From the NCBI GenBank assembly GCA_001464275.1, contig LNFL01000141.1, positions 1-56,341 of the forward strand: a stretch of 56,341 nucleotides of DNA, read 5' to 3'. Below are positions 26,257 to 35,745 of this stretch, piece after piece. This DNA comes from Actinobacteria bacterium Ga0077560 (GTDB taxonomy: Bacteria; Actinomycetota; Thermoleophilia; Miltoncostaeales; Miltoncostaeaceae). Position numbers and translations under genes: made by a program. The first letter of the stretch is position 1, and every line of letters begins with the position of its first letter. The notes under the pieces are model-generated. The model made no database searches and had not been told where the DNA came from. It saw nothing but the letters and a program-made list of their open reading frames with translations.

Positions 26257-26460
26257 ATGCCCGAAGGTACCGTGAAGTGGTTCTCTGCCGAGAAGGGCTT
26301 CGGCTTCATCACCCCCGATGACGGGGGCAAGGACCTCTTCGTCCACCACACCCAGATCAAGGCCGACGGCTACCGGTCGCTCGACGAGGGCCAGCGCGTG
26401 AGCTTCGACGCCGAGTCGGGCCCCAAGGGCCCGCAGGCTGCGAACGTCCAGACGCTCTAA
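26257..26460 (+). CDS. Cold-shock domain protein (CspA family)
   Basis: 67 residues, a single OB-fold cold-shock domain that binds single-stranded [26 protein letters not shown] contains RNP1 (KGFGFI), and DLFVHHTQI contains RNP2 with the usual phenylalanine and histidines. Full normal length. ATG at 26257 with a GAGGA ribosome-binding site at six bases; the longer open frame upstream is the leader. A very strong terminator follows. Confidence 0.97.
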   Translation: MPEGTVKWFSAEKGFGFITPDDGGKDLFVHHTQIKADGYRSLDEGQRVSFDAESGPKGPQAANVQTL

Positions 26461-26471
26461 GCACGAGCGCC

Positions 26472-26515
26472 AAAAGGGCCCCGGGACGGCATCGCCGTCC
26501 CGGGGCCCTTTTTTT
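26472..26515 (+). terminator. Strong intrinsic terminator of the cold-shock gene
   Basis: A 17-bp perfect stem (26474-26490 with 26494-26510, core GGGCCCCGGGACGGC) closed by a 3-base ATC loop and followed by seven T residues. One of the few textbook rho-independent terminators in the window. Confidence 0.95.
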
Positions 26516-26570
26516 GTGCCGTGACGAGGGACGAGGCCTCCGGCCTTCCCCGCGCGCGGCGTGACGCACG

Positions 26571-26616
26571 AACGCCGGGGCCCGGGACGGCGATGCCATC
26601 CCGGGCCCCGCGCGTT
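26571..26616 (-). terminator. Hairpin after the DEAD-box gene, similar to the csp terminator
   Basis: Stem GGGGCCCGGGACGGC/GCCATCCCGGGCCCC with outer AACGC/GCGTT pairing, five bases past the helicase stop. No U-run follows on the minus strand. The sequence closely resembles the csp terminator 60 bases away. Confidence 0.55.
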
Positions 26617-26620
26617 CGGG

Positions 26621-27880
26621 TCAGGCGGTGCGGCTGCCCCGGCGCACGCGGTTCCCGCCGGCGGCCGCCGGGGGACGCGGGCGGGATGCCGCCGCCGGAC
26701 GCGGCGTGGGGCCGCGACGGCCGCGCGAGCGGTACACCACACGGGGACCGGACTGGGCGTAGCCCGTGTCGGCCCAATGCTCGTCCAGGCCCAGGCGGGC
26801 GGCGATGCGCCCGACGTCGGCGGCCTGGTCCGGCGCCACGAGCGTGACGGCGCGGCCGGACCTGCCGGCGCGCGCGGTGCGGCCCACACGGTGCGTGTAG
26901 GTGTCGTGGTCCTCCGGCGGGTCGAAGTTCACGACCAGCTGGAGGTCGTCCAGGTCGATCCCGCGGCTCGCCACGTCGGTGGCGGCCAGGATGCGGGTGC
27001 GGCCCTGTGCGAACGACTTCAGCGCACGCTCGCGCTGGCGCTGGGTGAGGTCTCCGTGCAGCGCGCCCGCGGACAGGCCCGCGCCCTCGAGCTTCTCGGC
27101 GAGCCGCGCGGCGCCGCGCTTGGTGCGGCAGAAGACGATCGTGAGGCCGTCCTCGTCGCGCAGCAGGTCCAGGAGCGTGTCGGTGCGCGCGGAGTGCGCG
27201 CAGGCCACGAAGGACTGGTCCAGGCGCTCACCGATCGGCGCGGACGCGGCCGGGTCACCGGAGGCCTCCAGGCGGACGGCGCGGTTCGTGAGCTTGTCGG
27301 CCAGGTCGGCGACCTGCGGGCCGAGCGTGGCGGAGAACAGCATGGTCTGCCGCTCGGTGGTGAGCAGCGCGACGATGTCGTTGACCTGCGGCATGAAGCC
27401 CATGTCCAGCATCCGGTCGGCCTCGTCGAGGACCAGCGAGGTCACCTGACGGAGGTCGATGAGGCGGCGCCGCACCAGGTCGATGAGGCGTCCGGGGGTC
27501 GCCACGACCAGCTGGGCGGTCTTCGCACCCTTTGCCTGGCGGACGATGTCCACGCCGCCCACGACGGTCGCGGTGCGGATCCCGCGGGCCCGCGCCAGCG
27601 GCGCGAGTTCCTCGGTGATCTGGGTGGCGAGCTCGCGGGTCGGGGCCAGCACCAGGGCGCAGGGGCCCTGCGCGGTGGCGGGGATCCCCTGGATGAGGGG
27701 AAGGCCGAAGGCGAGCGTCTTGCCGGATCCGGTGGGGGCCTTCACCTGCAGGTCCTCACCCTCGAGGGCCCGGGGGATGACCATCTCCTGCACCGGGAAG
27801 GGCTGCTCGATGCCGCGCTGTGCGAGAACCTCGGAAATGCGGCGTTCCACGCCGATGTCGGCGAACGTGATCGTGCTCAA
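26621..27880 (-). CDS. DEAD-box RNA helicase
   Basis: 419 residues. Motifs in order: Q region (IEQPFPVQEMVIP), I APTGSGKT, Ia PTRELA, Ib TPGR, II VLDEADRMLDMGF, III SAT (MLFSATLGP), IV IVFCRTKRGAARL, V ATDVASRGIDL, VI HRVGRTARAGR. A basic, arginine/proline-rich tail of about 40 residues follows, common in cold-induced RNA helicases. Start is TTG at 27880 with AAGGAG four bases upstream; the longer open frame has no such site. It faces the cold-shock gene, and both families act on RNA structure at low temperature. Confidence 0.95.
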   Translation of the reverse strand: MSTITFADIGVERRISEVLAQRGIEQPFPVQEMVIPRALEGEDLQVKAPTGSGKTLAFGLPLIQGIPATAQGPCALVLAPTRELATQITEELAPLARARGIRTATVVGGVDIVRQAKGAKTAQLVVATPGRLIDLVRRRLIDLRQVTSLVLDEADRMLDMGFMPQVNDIVALLTTERQTMLFSATLGPQVADLADKLTNRAVRLEASGDPAASAPIGERLDQSFVACAHSARTDTLLDLLRDEDGLTIVFCRTKRGAARLAEKLEGAGLSAGALHGDLTQRQRERALKSFAQGRTRILAATDVASRGIDLDDLQLVVNFDPPEDHDTYTHRVGRTARAGRSGRAVTLVAPDQAADVGRIAARLGLDEHWADTGYAQSGPRVVYRSRGRRGPTPRPAAASRPRPPAAAGGNRVRRGSRTA

Positions 27881-28105
27881 TTGGCTCCTTGGCGGCGGGT
27901 GCCGCGGTATGGACGGTCGATCGTCCACCGCGACGTCATTCCGGGGCCAGGACGCTCTTCCACCGGGCGCTTTGGGCGCGCCCGTACCCCGTTCGGCCAA
28001 GAGGCGGCCCTCGGGGATTGATCGAGGATAGCGGCTCGGCGCGGCTTCGCGCGCATCGCGCGGCCCCTGTTGGCGATCGCGGTCGTCATATGCGAGGTTG
28101 TCGGC

Positions 28106-28291
28106 ATGTCCGAAGCCGATCAGCAAACCGAGGTCACCGCACCCGACTGCGAGCGTTGCGGCGTCCGCACGTACGCCACCACACGGGTCATGCGGTCGCA
28201 CGACATCTCCACCGGGCGCGCCATCCCGAAGGACGAGAAGTTCCCCGTCTGGCGGTGCCCGGCCTGCAGCCGCGAGATGCCCCGCACCTGA
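28106..28291 (+). CDS. Small zinc-ribbon protein
   Basis: 61 residues with CERCG and CPACSRE about 42 residues apart, an evident four-cysteine zinc knuckle pair. No enzyme motif. The ATG at 28106 (MSEADQQTEV) is preferred over an upstream ATG because it removes a hydrophobic leader lacking a ribosome-binding site. Divergent from the helicase, convergent with the FAD oxidoreductase. Function unknown. Confidence 0.65.
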   Translation: MSEADQQTEVTAPDCERCGVRTYATTRVMRSHDISTGRAIPKDEKFPVWRCPACSREMPRT

Positions 28292-28308
28292 GGGGCACCC
28301 CGCCGGGA

Positions 28309-29679
28309 TCACCCCGGCGCGACCTCGTGGTTGGCGAGCAGCAGCCCGTCCGGGTCGTACGCGGCGCGGACGGCGCGCAGCCGGGCGTGCACGTCGGCGC
28401 CGAACAGGATGTCACCGCCGCACGGGGTCTCGGCGAAGTTCATGTAGGCACATCCGGCGTCCCACGGCGCCAGCGCCTCGGCGACGTGCTCGATGCCCTC
28501 CCGCACGGCGTCGCCGAGCGCCGGGTCCGGGATCGCCCCCACGCCGAACCACGCGAACGGCGCGGGGATGGCGGACAGGGCGCCGGCGCCCTCCGGCGCG
28601 GTCGCCATCGCGCCGCCCAGGTGGCGGATCTCGACGCTCAGCAGGGGTGAACTGGTCCCCGGGCCGCCGTGCACGGCCAGCAGCGCAGCGGCGGCCTCGG
28701 GCGTGAAGGCGGTCAGCAGCCCGCCGTCGCCGGCGTAGGGCAGCGGCTCGGGCGGGTCCATGTTGATGGTGCCCAGGGCGCTCGGCGGGATGACCGCCAG
28801 CGTGTCGATCTCGGGTCCCAGCGCCCGCAGCGGCGCCCACAGGTCCGCGCCCTGCTCCTGAGCTCCCAGGAACGCCCCCTGCACCATGGCGAATGACCGC
28901 CCGCGGAAGGGCTCCGGGATGTCCGGGATGGGCGGGAACTGGAGCACCCGGGCGGTGGAGGTGAGGGTGTCCGGCGCGTCCGGGATCCACTCGGTCCAGG
29001 CGGTGAGGACCTCCGGCGCCCGGGTGACGTCCCAGAACAGCGCCCCCGCGAAGACCTCCGGGGCCGGCACCACCCGGAACTCGATCGCGGTGACAACGCC
29101 GAAGTTGCCGCCGCCGCCGCGGACCGCCCAGAACAGGTCGGCGTCCGACGATGCATCGGCGCGGCGCAGCTCGCCGTCGGCGGTGACGATCTCGACGGCC
29201 TCCACCGCGTTGCACGCCAGGCCGTGCGCGCGGGCGAGGAAGCCGATGCCGCCGCCCAGCGTGTAGCCCGCCACCCTCGCGGTGGGCGACGTCCCGGCCA
29301 GCGCCGCCAGGCCGTGCGCGTCGAGGGAGGCCGTCACCTCGCCCCACCGGACGCCGGTTCCGGCACGCACACGTCGTGCCGCGGCATCGATCTCCAGCCC
29401 TCCCAGGCGGTCGACCCGCAGCAGGATGGCCTCGTCCAGCGACGCCATCGCACCGCAGCCGTGCCCCGTGCCCTGCGGGGCCACCCGCAGCCCCGCGGCG
29501 CGCGCGGCGCGCATCACCGCCTGCACGTCGGCCGCGTCGGCGGCGTGCACGACGGCCCGCGGCCGCTGGTCGACCGCCAGGTTGTAGGCCTGCCTGGCGT
29601 CGTCCCACCCGGGGTCCCCGGGGAACGTCACCGTGCCCCGGACGGTCGTCGTGAGCAGCCGGTGCAGCGTGTCGGGCAT
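28309..29679 (-). CDS. FAD-binding PCMH-type oxidoreductase (BBE-like)
   Basis: 456 residues. The FAD domain carries the histidine that forms the covalent 8-alpha flavin link in this family (APQGTGHGCGAM near residue 69) and GYTLGGGIGFLARAHGL. The C-terminus has the berberine-bridge element (CAYMNFAE, YDPDGLLLANHEVAPG). Bicovalent members have a cysteine four residues before the VxG of the second flavin loop; here the loop reads AGTSPTARVAGYTL, with serine in that place, so a mono-covalent flavin is predicted. Family members oxidise sugars, alkaloids or polyketides; substrate unknown. Start at 29679; monocistronic. Confidence 0.88.
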   Translation of the reverse strand: MPDTLHRLLTTTVRGTVTFPGDPGWDDARQAYNLAVDQRPRAVVHAADAADVQAVMRAARAAGLRVAPQGTGHGCGAMASLDEAILLRVDRLGGLEIDAAARRVRAGTGVRWGEVTASLDAHGLAALAGTSPTARVAGYTLGGGIGFLARAHGLACNAVEAVEIVTADGELRRADASSDADLFWAVRGGGGNFGVVTAIEFRVVPAPEVFAGALFWDVTRAPEVLTAWTEWIPDAPDTLTSTARVLQFPPIPDIPEPFRGRSFAMVQGAFLGAQEQGADLWAPLRALGPEIDTLAVIPPSALGTINMDPPEPLPYAGDGGLLTAFTPEAAAALLAVHGGPGTSSPLLSVEIRHLGGAMATAPEGAGALSAIPAPFAWFGVGAIPDPALGDAVREGIEHVAEALAPWDAGCAYMNFAETPCGGDILFGADVHARLRAVRAAYDPDGLLLANHEVAPG

Positions 29680-29730
29680 GTGGGCTCCCGCGTCGGTCCG
29701 CGGCCTCTCCCACCGCGATTCGGCGGGATC

Positions 29731-30640
<910 letters not shown>

Positions 30641-30654
30641 CTCGGGCGGCCGGT

Positions 30655-31089
30655 TCAGCCCCCGGCCTCCGGGCCGGGCAGCCGGATGCGGCCGTCGGCG
30701 TCGATGGGCCAGAACGGGTTGTGGGCAACCTCCCACGGGTGGCCGTCCGGGTCGATGAACAGCCCGGAGTAGCCGCCCCAGAACGTCGGCGCGGGATCGC
30801 GCCCGATGGTGGCCCCCGCGGCCCGCGCCTGGGCGATCACGGCGTCCACCTCGGCGGGCGAGCGGACGTTGTGGGCCAGCGTGACCCCGCCCCATCCCCC
30901 GCCGTCGGTGACGGCGCTGTCCTGCGCCAGCCGCCCGCGGTCCCACAGCGCCAGGACCATGCCGCCGGCATCGAAGAACACGACCTCGGGCGTCTCGTCC
31001 CCGGCGGTCCAGCCCAGCGCCTCGTAGAAGGCCCGTGACCGGGCGAGGTCGGCGACGCCGAGGGTCACCAGGCTCAGTCGCTGTTCCAT
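30655..31089 (-). CDS. VOC (glyoxalase/bleomycin-resistance fold) protein
   Basis: 144 residues. MEQRLSLVTLGVADLARSRA and FYEALGW open the family's first beta-alpha-beta-beta-beta module; WGGYSGLFIDPDGHPWEVAH closes the second. Metal-dependent members use a His/Glu set; a C-terminal glutamate (PWEVAH) is present. Function and substrate unknown; it could be an isomerase, dioxygenase or binding protein. It sits between the monooxygenase and the broken dehydrogenase, 12 bases ahead of the latter's start region. Confidence 0.85.
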   Translation of the reverse strand: MEQRLSLVTLGVADLARSRAFYEALGWTAGDETPEVVFFDAGGMVLALWDRGRLAQDSAVTDGGGWGGVTLAHNVRSPAEVDAVIAQARAAGATIGRDPAPTFWGGYSGLFIDPDGHPWEVAHNPFWPIDADGRIRLPGPEAGG

Positions 31090-31098
31090 GCCGCCAGG

Positions 31099-32124
31099 CT
31101 ACCCCGCCGGCGGAGGCCAGCGCTCCTCGGGACGAGGCTCGGGGATGGGGGCTCCCAGCAGGCGCCGCCGGCCCGGGTCCATCGCCTCGTACGGGCGCAC
31201 CACAGGGGCCCGCCAGGCCGTGTAGGCGGCGCAGGCGGCATCGGGGTCGGCGGTGGTGGCGACCGCCTGTGCCAGGGCGTGGGCGTCGGCGATCCCGATG
31301 CCGGCGCTCGCGCCGGTCTCGGGGCCGAAGAAGTGGGCGGCGTCACCCACCAGCACCACCCCGGGCGTCCACCACTCCGGGCAGGTCAGCAGCTCGTCCT
31401 CGCTGTAGCGCAGCTCGTCGGTGCTCGTGAGCCCGCGCACCCCCGCCGACGACGGCGGCAGCAGGCGTTCCCACGCCGCGATGAACGCGGCGATGCCGGG
31501 AGCGACGGCGGCCTCCCGTCCGCAGCGGTCGTGCATGCGCCATCCGAACGACCCCTCGGGCCATGAGAAGAACCCGATGTGCGAGCCGTTGGAGAGGTAC
31601 GCCATCGCGAAGACCTCGTCCGTGGGAACCGGGCTCATCCACTCGATCTTCCCCTCGGCGAGCGGGGCGCGCTCGGCCGCCAGGCCCGCCATCTCGCGCA
31701 CCCGTGACCGGGTGCCGTCGCAGGCGACCACCAGGTCCGCGGCGATCTCCGCGGCACCGTCCGGCCCGTCGACGGCCACGCCGGTGACGCGTCCGGACGG
31801 GTCGCGCAGCAGGCCGGTCACCGTGTGCCGGTACCGCACCGGCACGCCGTCGGCGAGACGGTGCAGCAGGCTCCCCACCTCCACGGCGATGGCCGCGGAC
31901 GAGCCGTCCGGCGTGGGGGCGATCGCGCGGCCGCGCGCCCGGATGTCGGCCAGGACGCCCAGCTCGTCCAGGGCGTGGAAGCCCTGATGCCCCAGCATGA
32001 AGCCGCGGCGGATGTAGTCGCCGGGCGGCATGCGCTCCAGCACCACGGGCTCGGCGCCCCGCAGCCGCAGCAGGGCCGCGAGTGAGAGGCCCACCAGGCC
32101 GCCGCCGGCGATGACCACGCGCAT
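31099..32124 (-). CDS. FAD-dependent monooxygenase (PHBH/UbiH fold)
   Basis: 341 residues starting MRVVIAGGGLVGLSLAALL, the dinucleotide-binding GxGxxG motif, with LVVACDGTRSRVRE (DG motif) near the middle and VVLVGDAAHFFGPETGASAG (GD motif) at about residue 270. Typical of class A flavoprotein hydroxylases acting on aromatic or polyketide substrates. Somewhat short compared with the usual 380-400 residues. The ATG at 32124 overlaps the stop of the preceding glyoxalase-fold gene (TGATG). Confidence 0.9.
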   Translation of the reverse strand: MRVVIAGGGLVGLSLAALLRLRGAEPVVLERMPPGDYIRRGFMLGHQGFHALDELGVLADIRARGRAIAPTPDGSSAAIAVEVGSLLHRLADGVPVRYRHTVTGLLRDPSGRVTGVAVDGPDGAAEIAADLVVACDGTRSRVREMAGLAAERAPLAEGKIEWMSPVPTDEVFAMAYLSNGSHIGFFSWPEGSFGWRMHDRCGREAAVAPGIAAFIAAWERLLPPSSAGVRGLTSTDELRYSEDELLTCPEWWTPGVVLVGDAAHFFGPETGASAGIGIADAHALAQAVATTADPDAACAAYTAWRAPVVRPYEAMDPGRRRLLGAPIPEPRPEERWPPPAG

Positions 32125-32503
32125 CAGTGCCCCACGGGTTCGTTGCGCTGGATGAGGTCCCAGCGGTTGCCGTACAGGTCCACGGCTCCTCCCGGGCGCG
32201 CTCCCGGAAGTGCACGCCGGCGGCGACCATCCTGGCGTGGTCACGGTGGAAGTCGTCGGTCTCCAGGAACAGGAAGACCCGCCCGCCGGTCTGGTCGCCC
32301 ACCCGGTCGAGCTGCGCCTCCGACACGGCCTCGGCCAGCAGCAGCGCGGCCCCCCGGCCGCCCTGGGGCGCGACCACGACCCAGCGTTTGCCGTTGCCGA
32401 GATGGGTGTCCTCCACGAGGTCCATCCCCAGCTCGTCGACGTAGTGGGCGATGGCCTCGTCGTAGTCGCGGACCACGAGCGTGACATGGGTGATGGCGGG
32501 CAT
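32124..32503 (-). pseudogene. VOC-family protein, frameshifted near the C-terminus
   Basis: Starts MPAITHVTLVVRDYDEAIAH (ATG 32503) and runs normally to VHFRERAREEP. The expected ending VDLYGNRWDLIQRNEPVGH then appears in another frame and stops at 32124, overlapping the monooxygenase start. The break is near 32178-32192 (GAGGAGCCGTGGACC). Close family members have about seven more residues here (EEPYGTVAVF-DLYGNRWDL), so about 22 bases are probably missing. Length 380 = 3 x 126 + 2 confirms the frame loss. Confidence 0.8.
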
Positions 32504-32635
32504 GCCGGGAGCCTCCCACAGGGGCCCGACGGCATTCGCGGCCGGATGGCAGCTCCGGCGTGGGCGTCCACGGATGCCGGCCGGCGGCGATCGGCGCACA
32601 CTGGGTGTGCACACCACCGGACGGAGGTGACCGGG

Positions 32636-33616
32636 ATGCGTGGCACCACAGGAATCGACCCCCGCGAGGAGCTGCTCACGCGGGTGCGTGAGGCCCTCGC
32701 CGACGGGCGGATCGGGCCGGACGACCTGACCGGGCTGCTGCGCGAGGCGCGCCCCGAGCGCGGCCCGCGGCCCACCCGGGTGGCGGAGGCCCTGGGCGCG
32801 GTGGTGGTGCTGGTGGGCGCCGCACTGGCGTACGCGACGGCGTTCGGCGACATGCCCGACGCCGCCCAGCTGCTCACCCCCTTCGCCTTCCCGGTGGTGA
32901 TCCTGGGCGCGTTCGCCCTGATGGCCGCCGGCTCCCGGGCCCGCTGGGAGCTCGAGGTGACGGCGACGCTCGGCGTGGCGGCACTGGTCGCCGCGCTGAT
33001 GGCCGCCTGGGCCGGCACGGGCGGCATGGCGATCGACCGCTGGGGCCTGGGGGCATCCGTCGTGGTGGGCGCGGTGTGCGCGCTGCTTGCCGCCCGGCCG
33101 CCGCACGCGTACGCCGCCGCGCTCGGCCTGGCCGGCGCGCCGGTGGCCGCGGCCAACTTCGGGGCGTCGGTGCTCGGGATGAGCGACGCGGGGTCGTACC
33201 GCTGGCTGGAGTTCGGCCTGGCCGGCCTCGCGGCCGCCGCCGGGGTGGCGCTGCTGCGGCCGCGCCGTACGTGGGCGGGCATCGCGTTCGGCGGCGCCTC
33301 GCTGCTCACCGCGGCCGGCGCGGTGCTGGGGCTCGTGGCGATGAACACCGACATCCGCGGCCTCACGCCGTGGCACGTGGTCCTGTCGGTGACCGTGGCG
33401 GCGTCGGTGGTGCTGGCGAGCGCCCTGCGGATGCCGGCGCTGATGGCGGCCGGCGTCGCCACCGGCGCGGTGTGGCTGGTCTTCGTGATCCCCGTGGCCG
33501 GCAGCAGCCCCGGCTGGGCGCTGCTGGTGGTCGCGATGGGCCTGGTGCTGGTGGCCGCCGGCCTGGGCGGGGCGCGTCTGCACGGCGGGCCCCGCCGCCA
33601 CCTCGGCCTGCGGTGA
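32636..33616 (+). CDS. Multi-pass membrane protein, DUF2157-like
   Basis: 326 residues. A cytoplasmic N-terminal helical region (DPREELLTRVREALADGRIG) is followed by about ten predicted membrane segments, mostly short Ala/Val/Leu/Gly helices in pairs. This layout resembles DUF2157-type membrane proteins, whose function is unknown. ATG at 32636 with a perfect GGAGGTGA ribosome-binding site at six bases; the much longer open frame upstream overlaps the opposite gene and is rejected. Confidence 0.8.
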   Translation: MRGTTGIDPREELLTRVREALADGRIGPDDLTGLLREARPERGPRPTRVAEALGAVVVLVGAALAYATAFGDMPDAAQLLTPFAFPVVILGAFALMAAGSRARWELEVTATLGVAALVAALMAAWAGTGGMAIDRWGLGASVVVGAVCALLAARPPHAYAAALGLAGAPVAAANFGASVLGMSDAGSYRWLEFGLAGLAAAAGVALLRPRRTWAGIAFGGASLLTAAGAVLGLVAMNTDIRGLTPWHVVLSVTVAASVVLASALRMPALMAAGVATGAVWLVFVIPVAGSSPGWALLVVAMGLVLVAAGLGGARLHGGPRRHLGLR

Positions 33617-33621
33617 TTCCC

Positions 33622-33658
33622 CGCGCCCCGGGCCCCCTGCGGGCGGGCCCGGGGCGCG
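33622..33658. terminator. Bidirectional hairpin between convergent genes
   Basis: A 14-bp perfect stem (CGCGCCCCGGGCCC and its complement) with a 9-base loop in the 50 bases between the membrane protein and the MarR regulator stops. No U-run. Confidence 0.6.
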
Positions 33659-33666
33659 CGGCGTCG

Positions 33667-34140
33667 TCAGGGACCGGGCCGCGGCGGGACGATCGGGGTG
33701 ACCGCCTCCGCGAGGGTGCGCCGCAGCCGCACCGTGAGCTCGCGCAGCTGCCGGCGCTCGGCGGGTGTGAAGGCCTCCCCCATCACCCGCTCCTGCGCGG
33801 CGGCGATGCGGGGTGCCGCCCGCTCCACCAGGGCGACCCCCCTGGGGGTGAGGTCCAGCAGCCGGCGGCGGCGGTCGGTGTCGTGGACGCGCCGGGCCAC
33901 CAGCCCCATGGCCTCCAGCTGGTCCAGCACCTTGGCCATGTGGTTCGACCCCACGTGGATGGCCCGGCCCACCTCGTGCGGCTCCAGGGGATCGGGGTGT
34001 GCGACCGCCAGCGTCGCCAGCGTGCGGTACTGCACCAGCGTCAGCCCCGCTGCGCGCCGGGCGACGCGGTCGAAGAGCGTGTGCACCTCGGTGCCCAGGG
34101 CGGCCAGCACCGCGTAGTCGTCGGGGATGTCCTGCGACAT
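33667..34140 (-). CDS. MarR-family transcriptional regulator
   Basis: 157 residues. Winged-helix core: LTLVQYRTLATLAVAHPDPL, EVGRAIHVGSNHMAKVLDQL (recognition helix), then the wing RRVHDTDRRRRLLDLTPRG, the standard MarR D..DRR pattern. Dimerisation helices at both ends. ATG at 34140 chosen; an upstream in-frame start at 34170 lies in the operator. It is divergent from a zinc alcohol dehydrogenase gene with only 60 bases between starts, so it most likely controls that gene and itself. Ligand unknown. Confidence 0.92.
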   Translation of the reverse strand: MSQDIPDDYAVLAALGTEVHTLFDRVARRAAGLTLVQYRTLATLAVAHPDPLEPHEVGRAIHVGSNHMAKVLDQLEAMGLVARRVHDTDRRRRLLDLTPRGVALVERAAPRIAAAQERVMGEAFTPAERRQLRELTVRLRRTLAEAVTPIVPPRPGP

Positions 34141-34168
34141 GCCCCCGAGTGTAGGCTGCGGTCGATTC

Positions 34169-34182
34169 ACTCACCAGCGAGT
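34169..34182. promoter_or_regulatory. Candidate MarR operator
   Basis: ACTCACCAGCGAGT, an imperfect 14-bp palindrome (ACTCAC/GCGAGT) placed between the divergent marR and dehydrogenase starts, where a MarR dimer would block both promoters. Confidence 0.45.
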
Positions 34183-34200
34183 CTTCCGTGAGGAGCGCCC

Positions 34201-35283
34201 ATGCGAGGTCTGGTCTTCAACGCGCCGAAGGACGTCCGGGTGACCGACGTTCCGGATCCCGGCGTCGTCAACCCCACCGATGCCGTCGTGCGCGTGACGA
34301 AGGCCGGAATCTGCGGCTCCGACATGCACATCTACAACCACGGCGACGCCTTCGGGTTCGACGCGGGCTGCCGCCTGGGCCACGAGTTCGTGGGTGTGGT
34401 GGAGGCCGTCGGCCCCGAGGTGCGGTCCGTCAAGCCGGGTGATCGCATCGTGGCGCCGTTCTGGCTCTCGTGCGGGGAGTGCCACTTCTGCAAGAAGGGG
34501 CTCACGACCTCCTGCGTGCAGGGCGGCTGCTTCGGGTTCCAGGCGTTCTGGGGCTTCGGCGGCCACGTGGAGGGCGGCCAGTCCCAGTTCGTGCGCGTGC
34601 CGCTGGCCGACGGGACGCTCGTGAAGGTTCCCGACGAGCTCGCCGACGTGGACGACAAGGTGCTGCTGCCGTTGGTGGACGTCTTCACCACGGCGTACCA
34701 CGCCGCGAAGGGCTCGGGCGTGAAGCCCGGCCAGACCGCCCTGGTGATCGGCGACGGCGCCGTGGGCCTGCTGGCCTGCCAGGCCGCCGCACTGCTGGGC
34801 GCCGGCAACATCGTGCTCTCCGGCCATCACGACGACCGGCTGGCCGTGGGTGCGCGCCTGGGCGCCACCCACACGGTGAACTCCAAGGCCAACGCCGACC
34901 GCCTGGGCGAGCTGCTGGGCGACCTCACCAACTCCTTCGGCCCGGACGTGGTGATCGACGCGATCTCCAGCGCGGACTCGATGGTGCACGCCGCGAACAC
35001 CGTCCAGCCGGGTGGCACCGTGAGCTGGGTGGGCATGGAGGTCTTCCTGGGCGCGCCGCAGCTGCCCTGGGACACCTGCTTCCTGCGCAACCTCACCATC
35101 CGCGGCGGCGTCGCCCCGGTGCGCAGCTACCTGCCCGAGCTGTGGCCGCTGGTGATCTCCGGCAAGCTCGACCCCTCCCCGGTGCTCACCCACGACCTGC
35201 CGCTGGAGCGGGCCGCGGAGGGCTACGAGATCATGGCCACGCGGGCCGAGGGCTCCGTGAAGGTGTGCGTCTCCCCGAACTGA
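34201..35283 (+). CDS. Zinc-dependent alcohol dehydrogenase
   Basis: 360 residues, medium-chain dehydrogenase. Catalytic zinc ligands: Cys in KAGICGSDMHIYNH and His-Glu in RLGHEFVGVVE; structural zinc cysteines in SCGECHFCKKGLTTSC. The Rossmann motif is VIGDGAVGLLACQAAALLGA (GxGxxG) near residue 180. The substrate cannot be assigned; the sequence looks like the formaldehyde/threonine/sorbitol branch of the family. An AGGAGCG box precedes the ATG. Divergent from a MarR gene that probably regulates it. Confidence 0.94.
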   Translation: MRGLVFNAPKDVRVTDVPDPGVVNPTDAVVRVTKAGICGSDMHIYNHGDAFGFDAGCRLGHEFVGVVEAVGPEVRSVKPGDRIVAPFWLSCGECHFCKKGLTTSCVQGGCFGFQAFWGFGGHVEGGQSQFVRVPLADGTLVKVPDELADVDDKVLLPLVDVFTTAYHAAKGSGVKPGQTALVIGDGAVGLLACQAAALLGAGNIVLSGHHDDRLAVGARLGATHTVNSKANADRLGELLGDLTNSFGPDVVIDAISSADSMVHAANTVQPGGTVSWVGMEVFLGAPQLPWDTCFLRNLTIRGGVAPVRSYLPELWPLVISGKLDPSPVLTHDLPLERAAEGYEIMATRAEGSVKVCVSPN

Positions 35284-35324
35284 CCCCGCTGCTCCCGCGG
35301 ACGGCCATGCGGCCGCGCATCCGC

Positions 35325-35738
35325 ATGAACACGACGACGCCCGACGACCCCGCACCGCGGCTCCGTATCGCCCGCCCCGTCACGGACCTCACGTCGGCGG
35401 CCGCGCGCTACGCCGCCGGGCTGGGCCTGGTGGAGCTGGGCCGCTTCGCCGGCCATGCGGGGTTCGACGGGGTCATCCTCGGCACCCCCGGCGGCACCTG
35501 GCACCTGGAGCTCACCCACCGCCCCGCGCATCCGGTGGCGCCCGCGCCGACGCCCGAGGACCTGCTGGTGCTCTACCTGCCCGACCCGGGGGAGTTCGCC
35601 GCCCGCTGCCGAGCGCTGGAGGAGGCGGGCTTCGGTCCGGTGGCCTCGCTCAACCCGTACTGGGACGAGCACGGACGCACCTTCGAGGACCCCGACGGCT
35701 ACCGCGTGGTGGTGTGCCGGCGCGACTGGACCGCCTGA
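35325..35738 (+). CDS. VOC-family protein
   Basis: 137 residues from the ATG at 35325 (ATG at 35307 is an alternative). LRIARPVTDLTSAAARYAAG, TWHLELTHRPAHP and YWDEHGRTFEDPDGYRVVVC are glyoxalase-fold blocks. The His/Glu metal positions are only partly recognisable. It follows the alcohol dehydrogenase by about 40 bases on the same strand and may be co-transcribed. Function unknown. Confidence 0.82.
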   Translation: MNTTTPDDPAPRLRIARPVTDLTSAAARYAAGLGLVELGRFAGHAGFDGVILGTPGGTWHLELTHRPAHPVAPAPTPEDLLVLYLPDPGEFAARCRALEEAGFGPVASLNPYWDEHGRTFEDPDGYRVVVCRRDWTA

Positions 35739-35745
35739 GGAAGGC

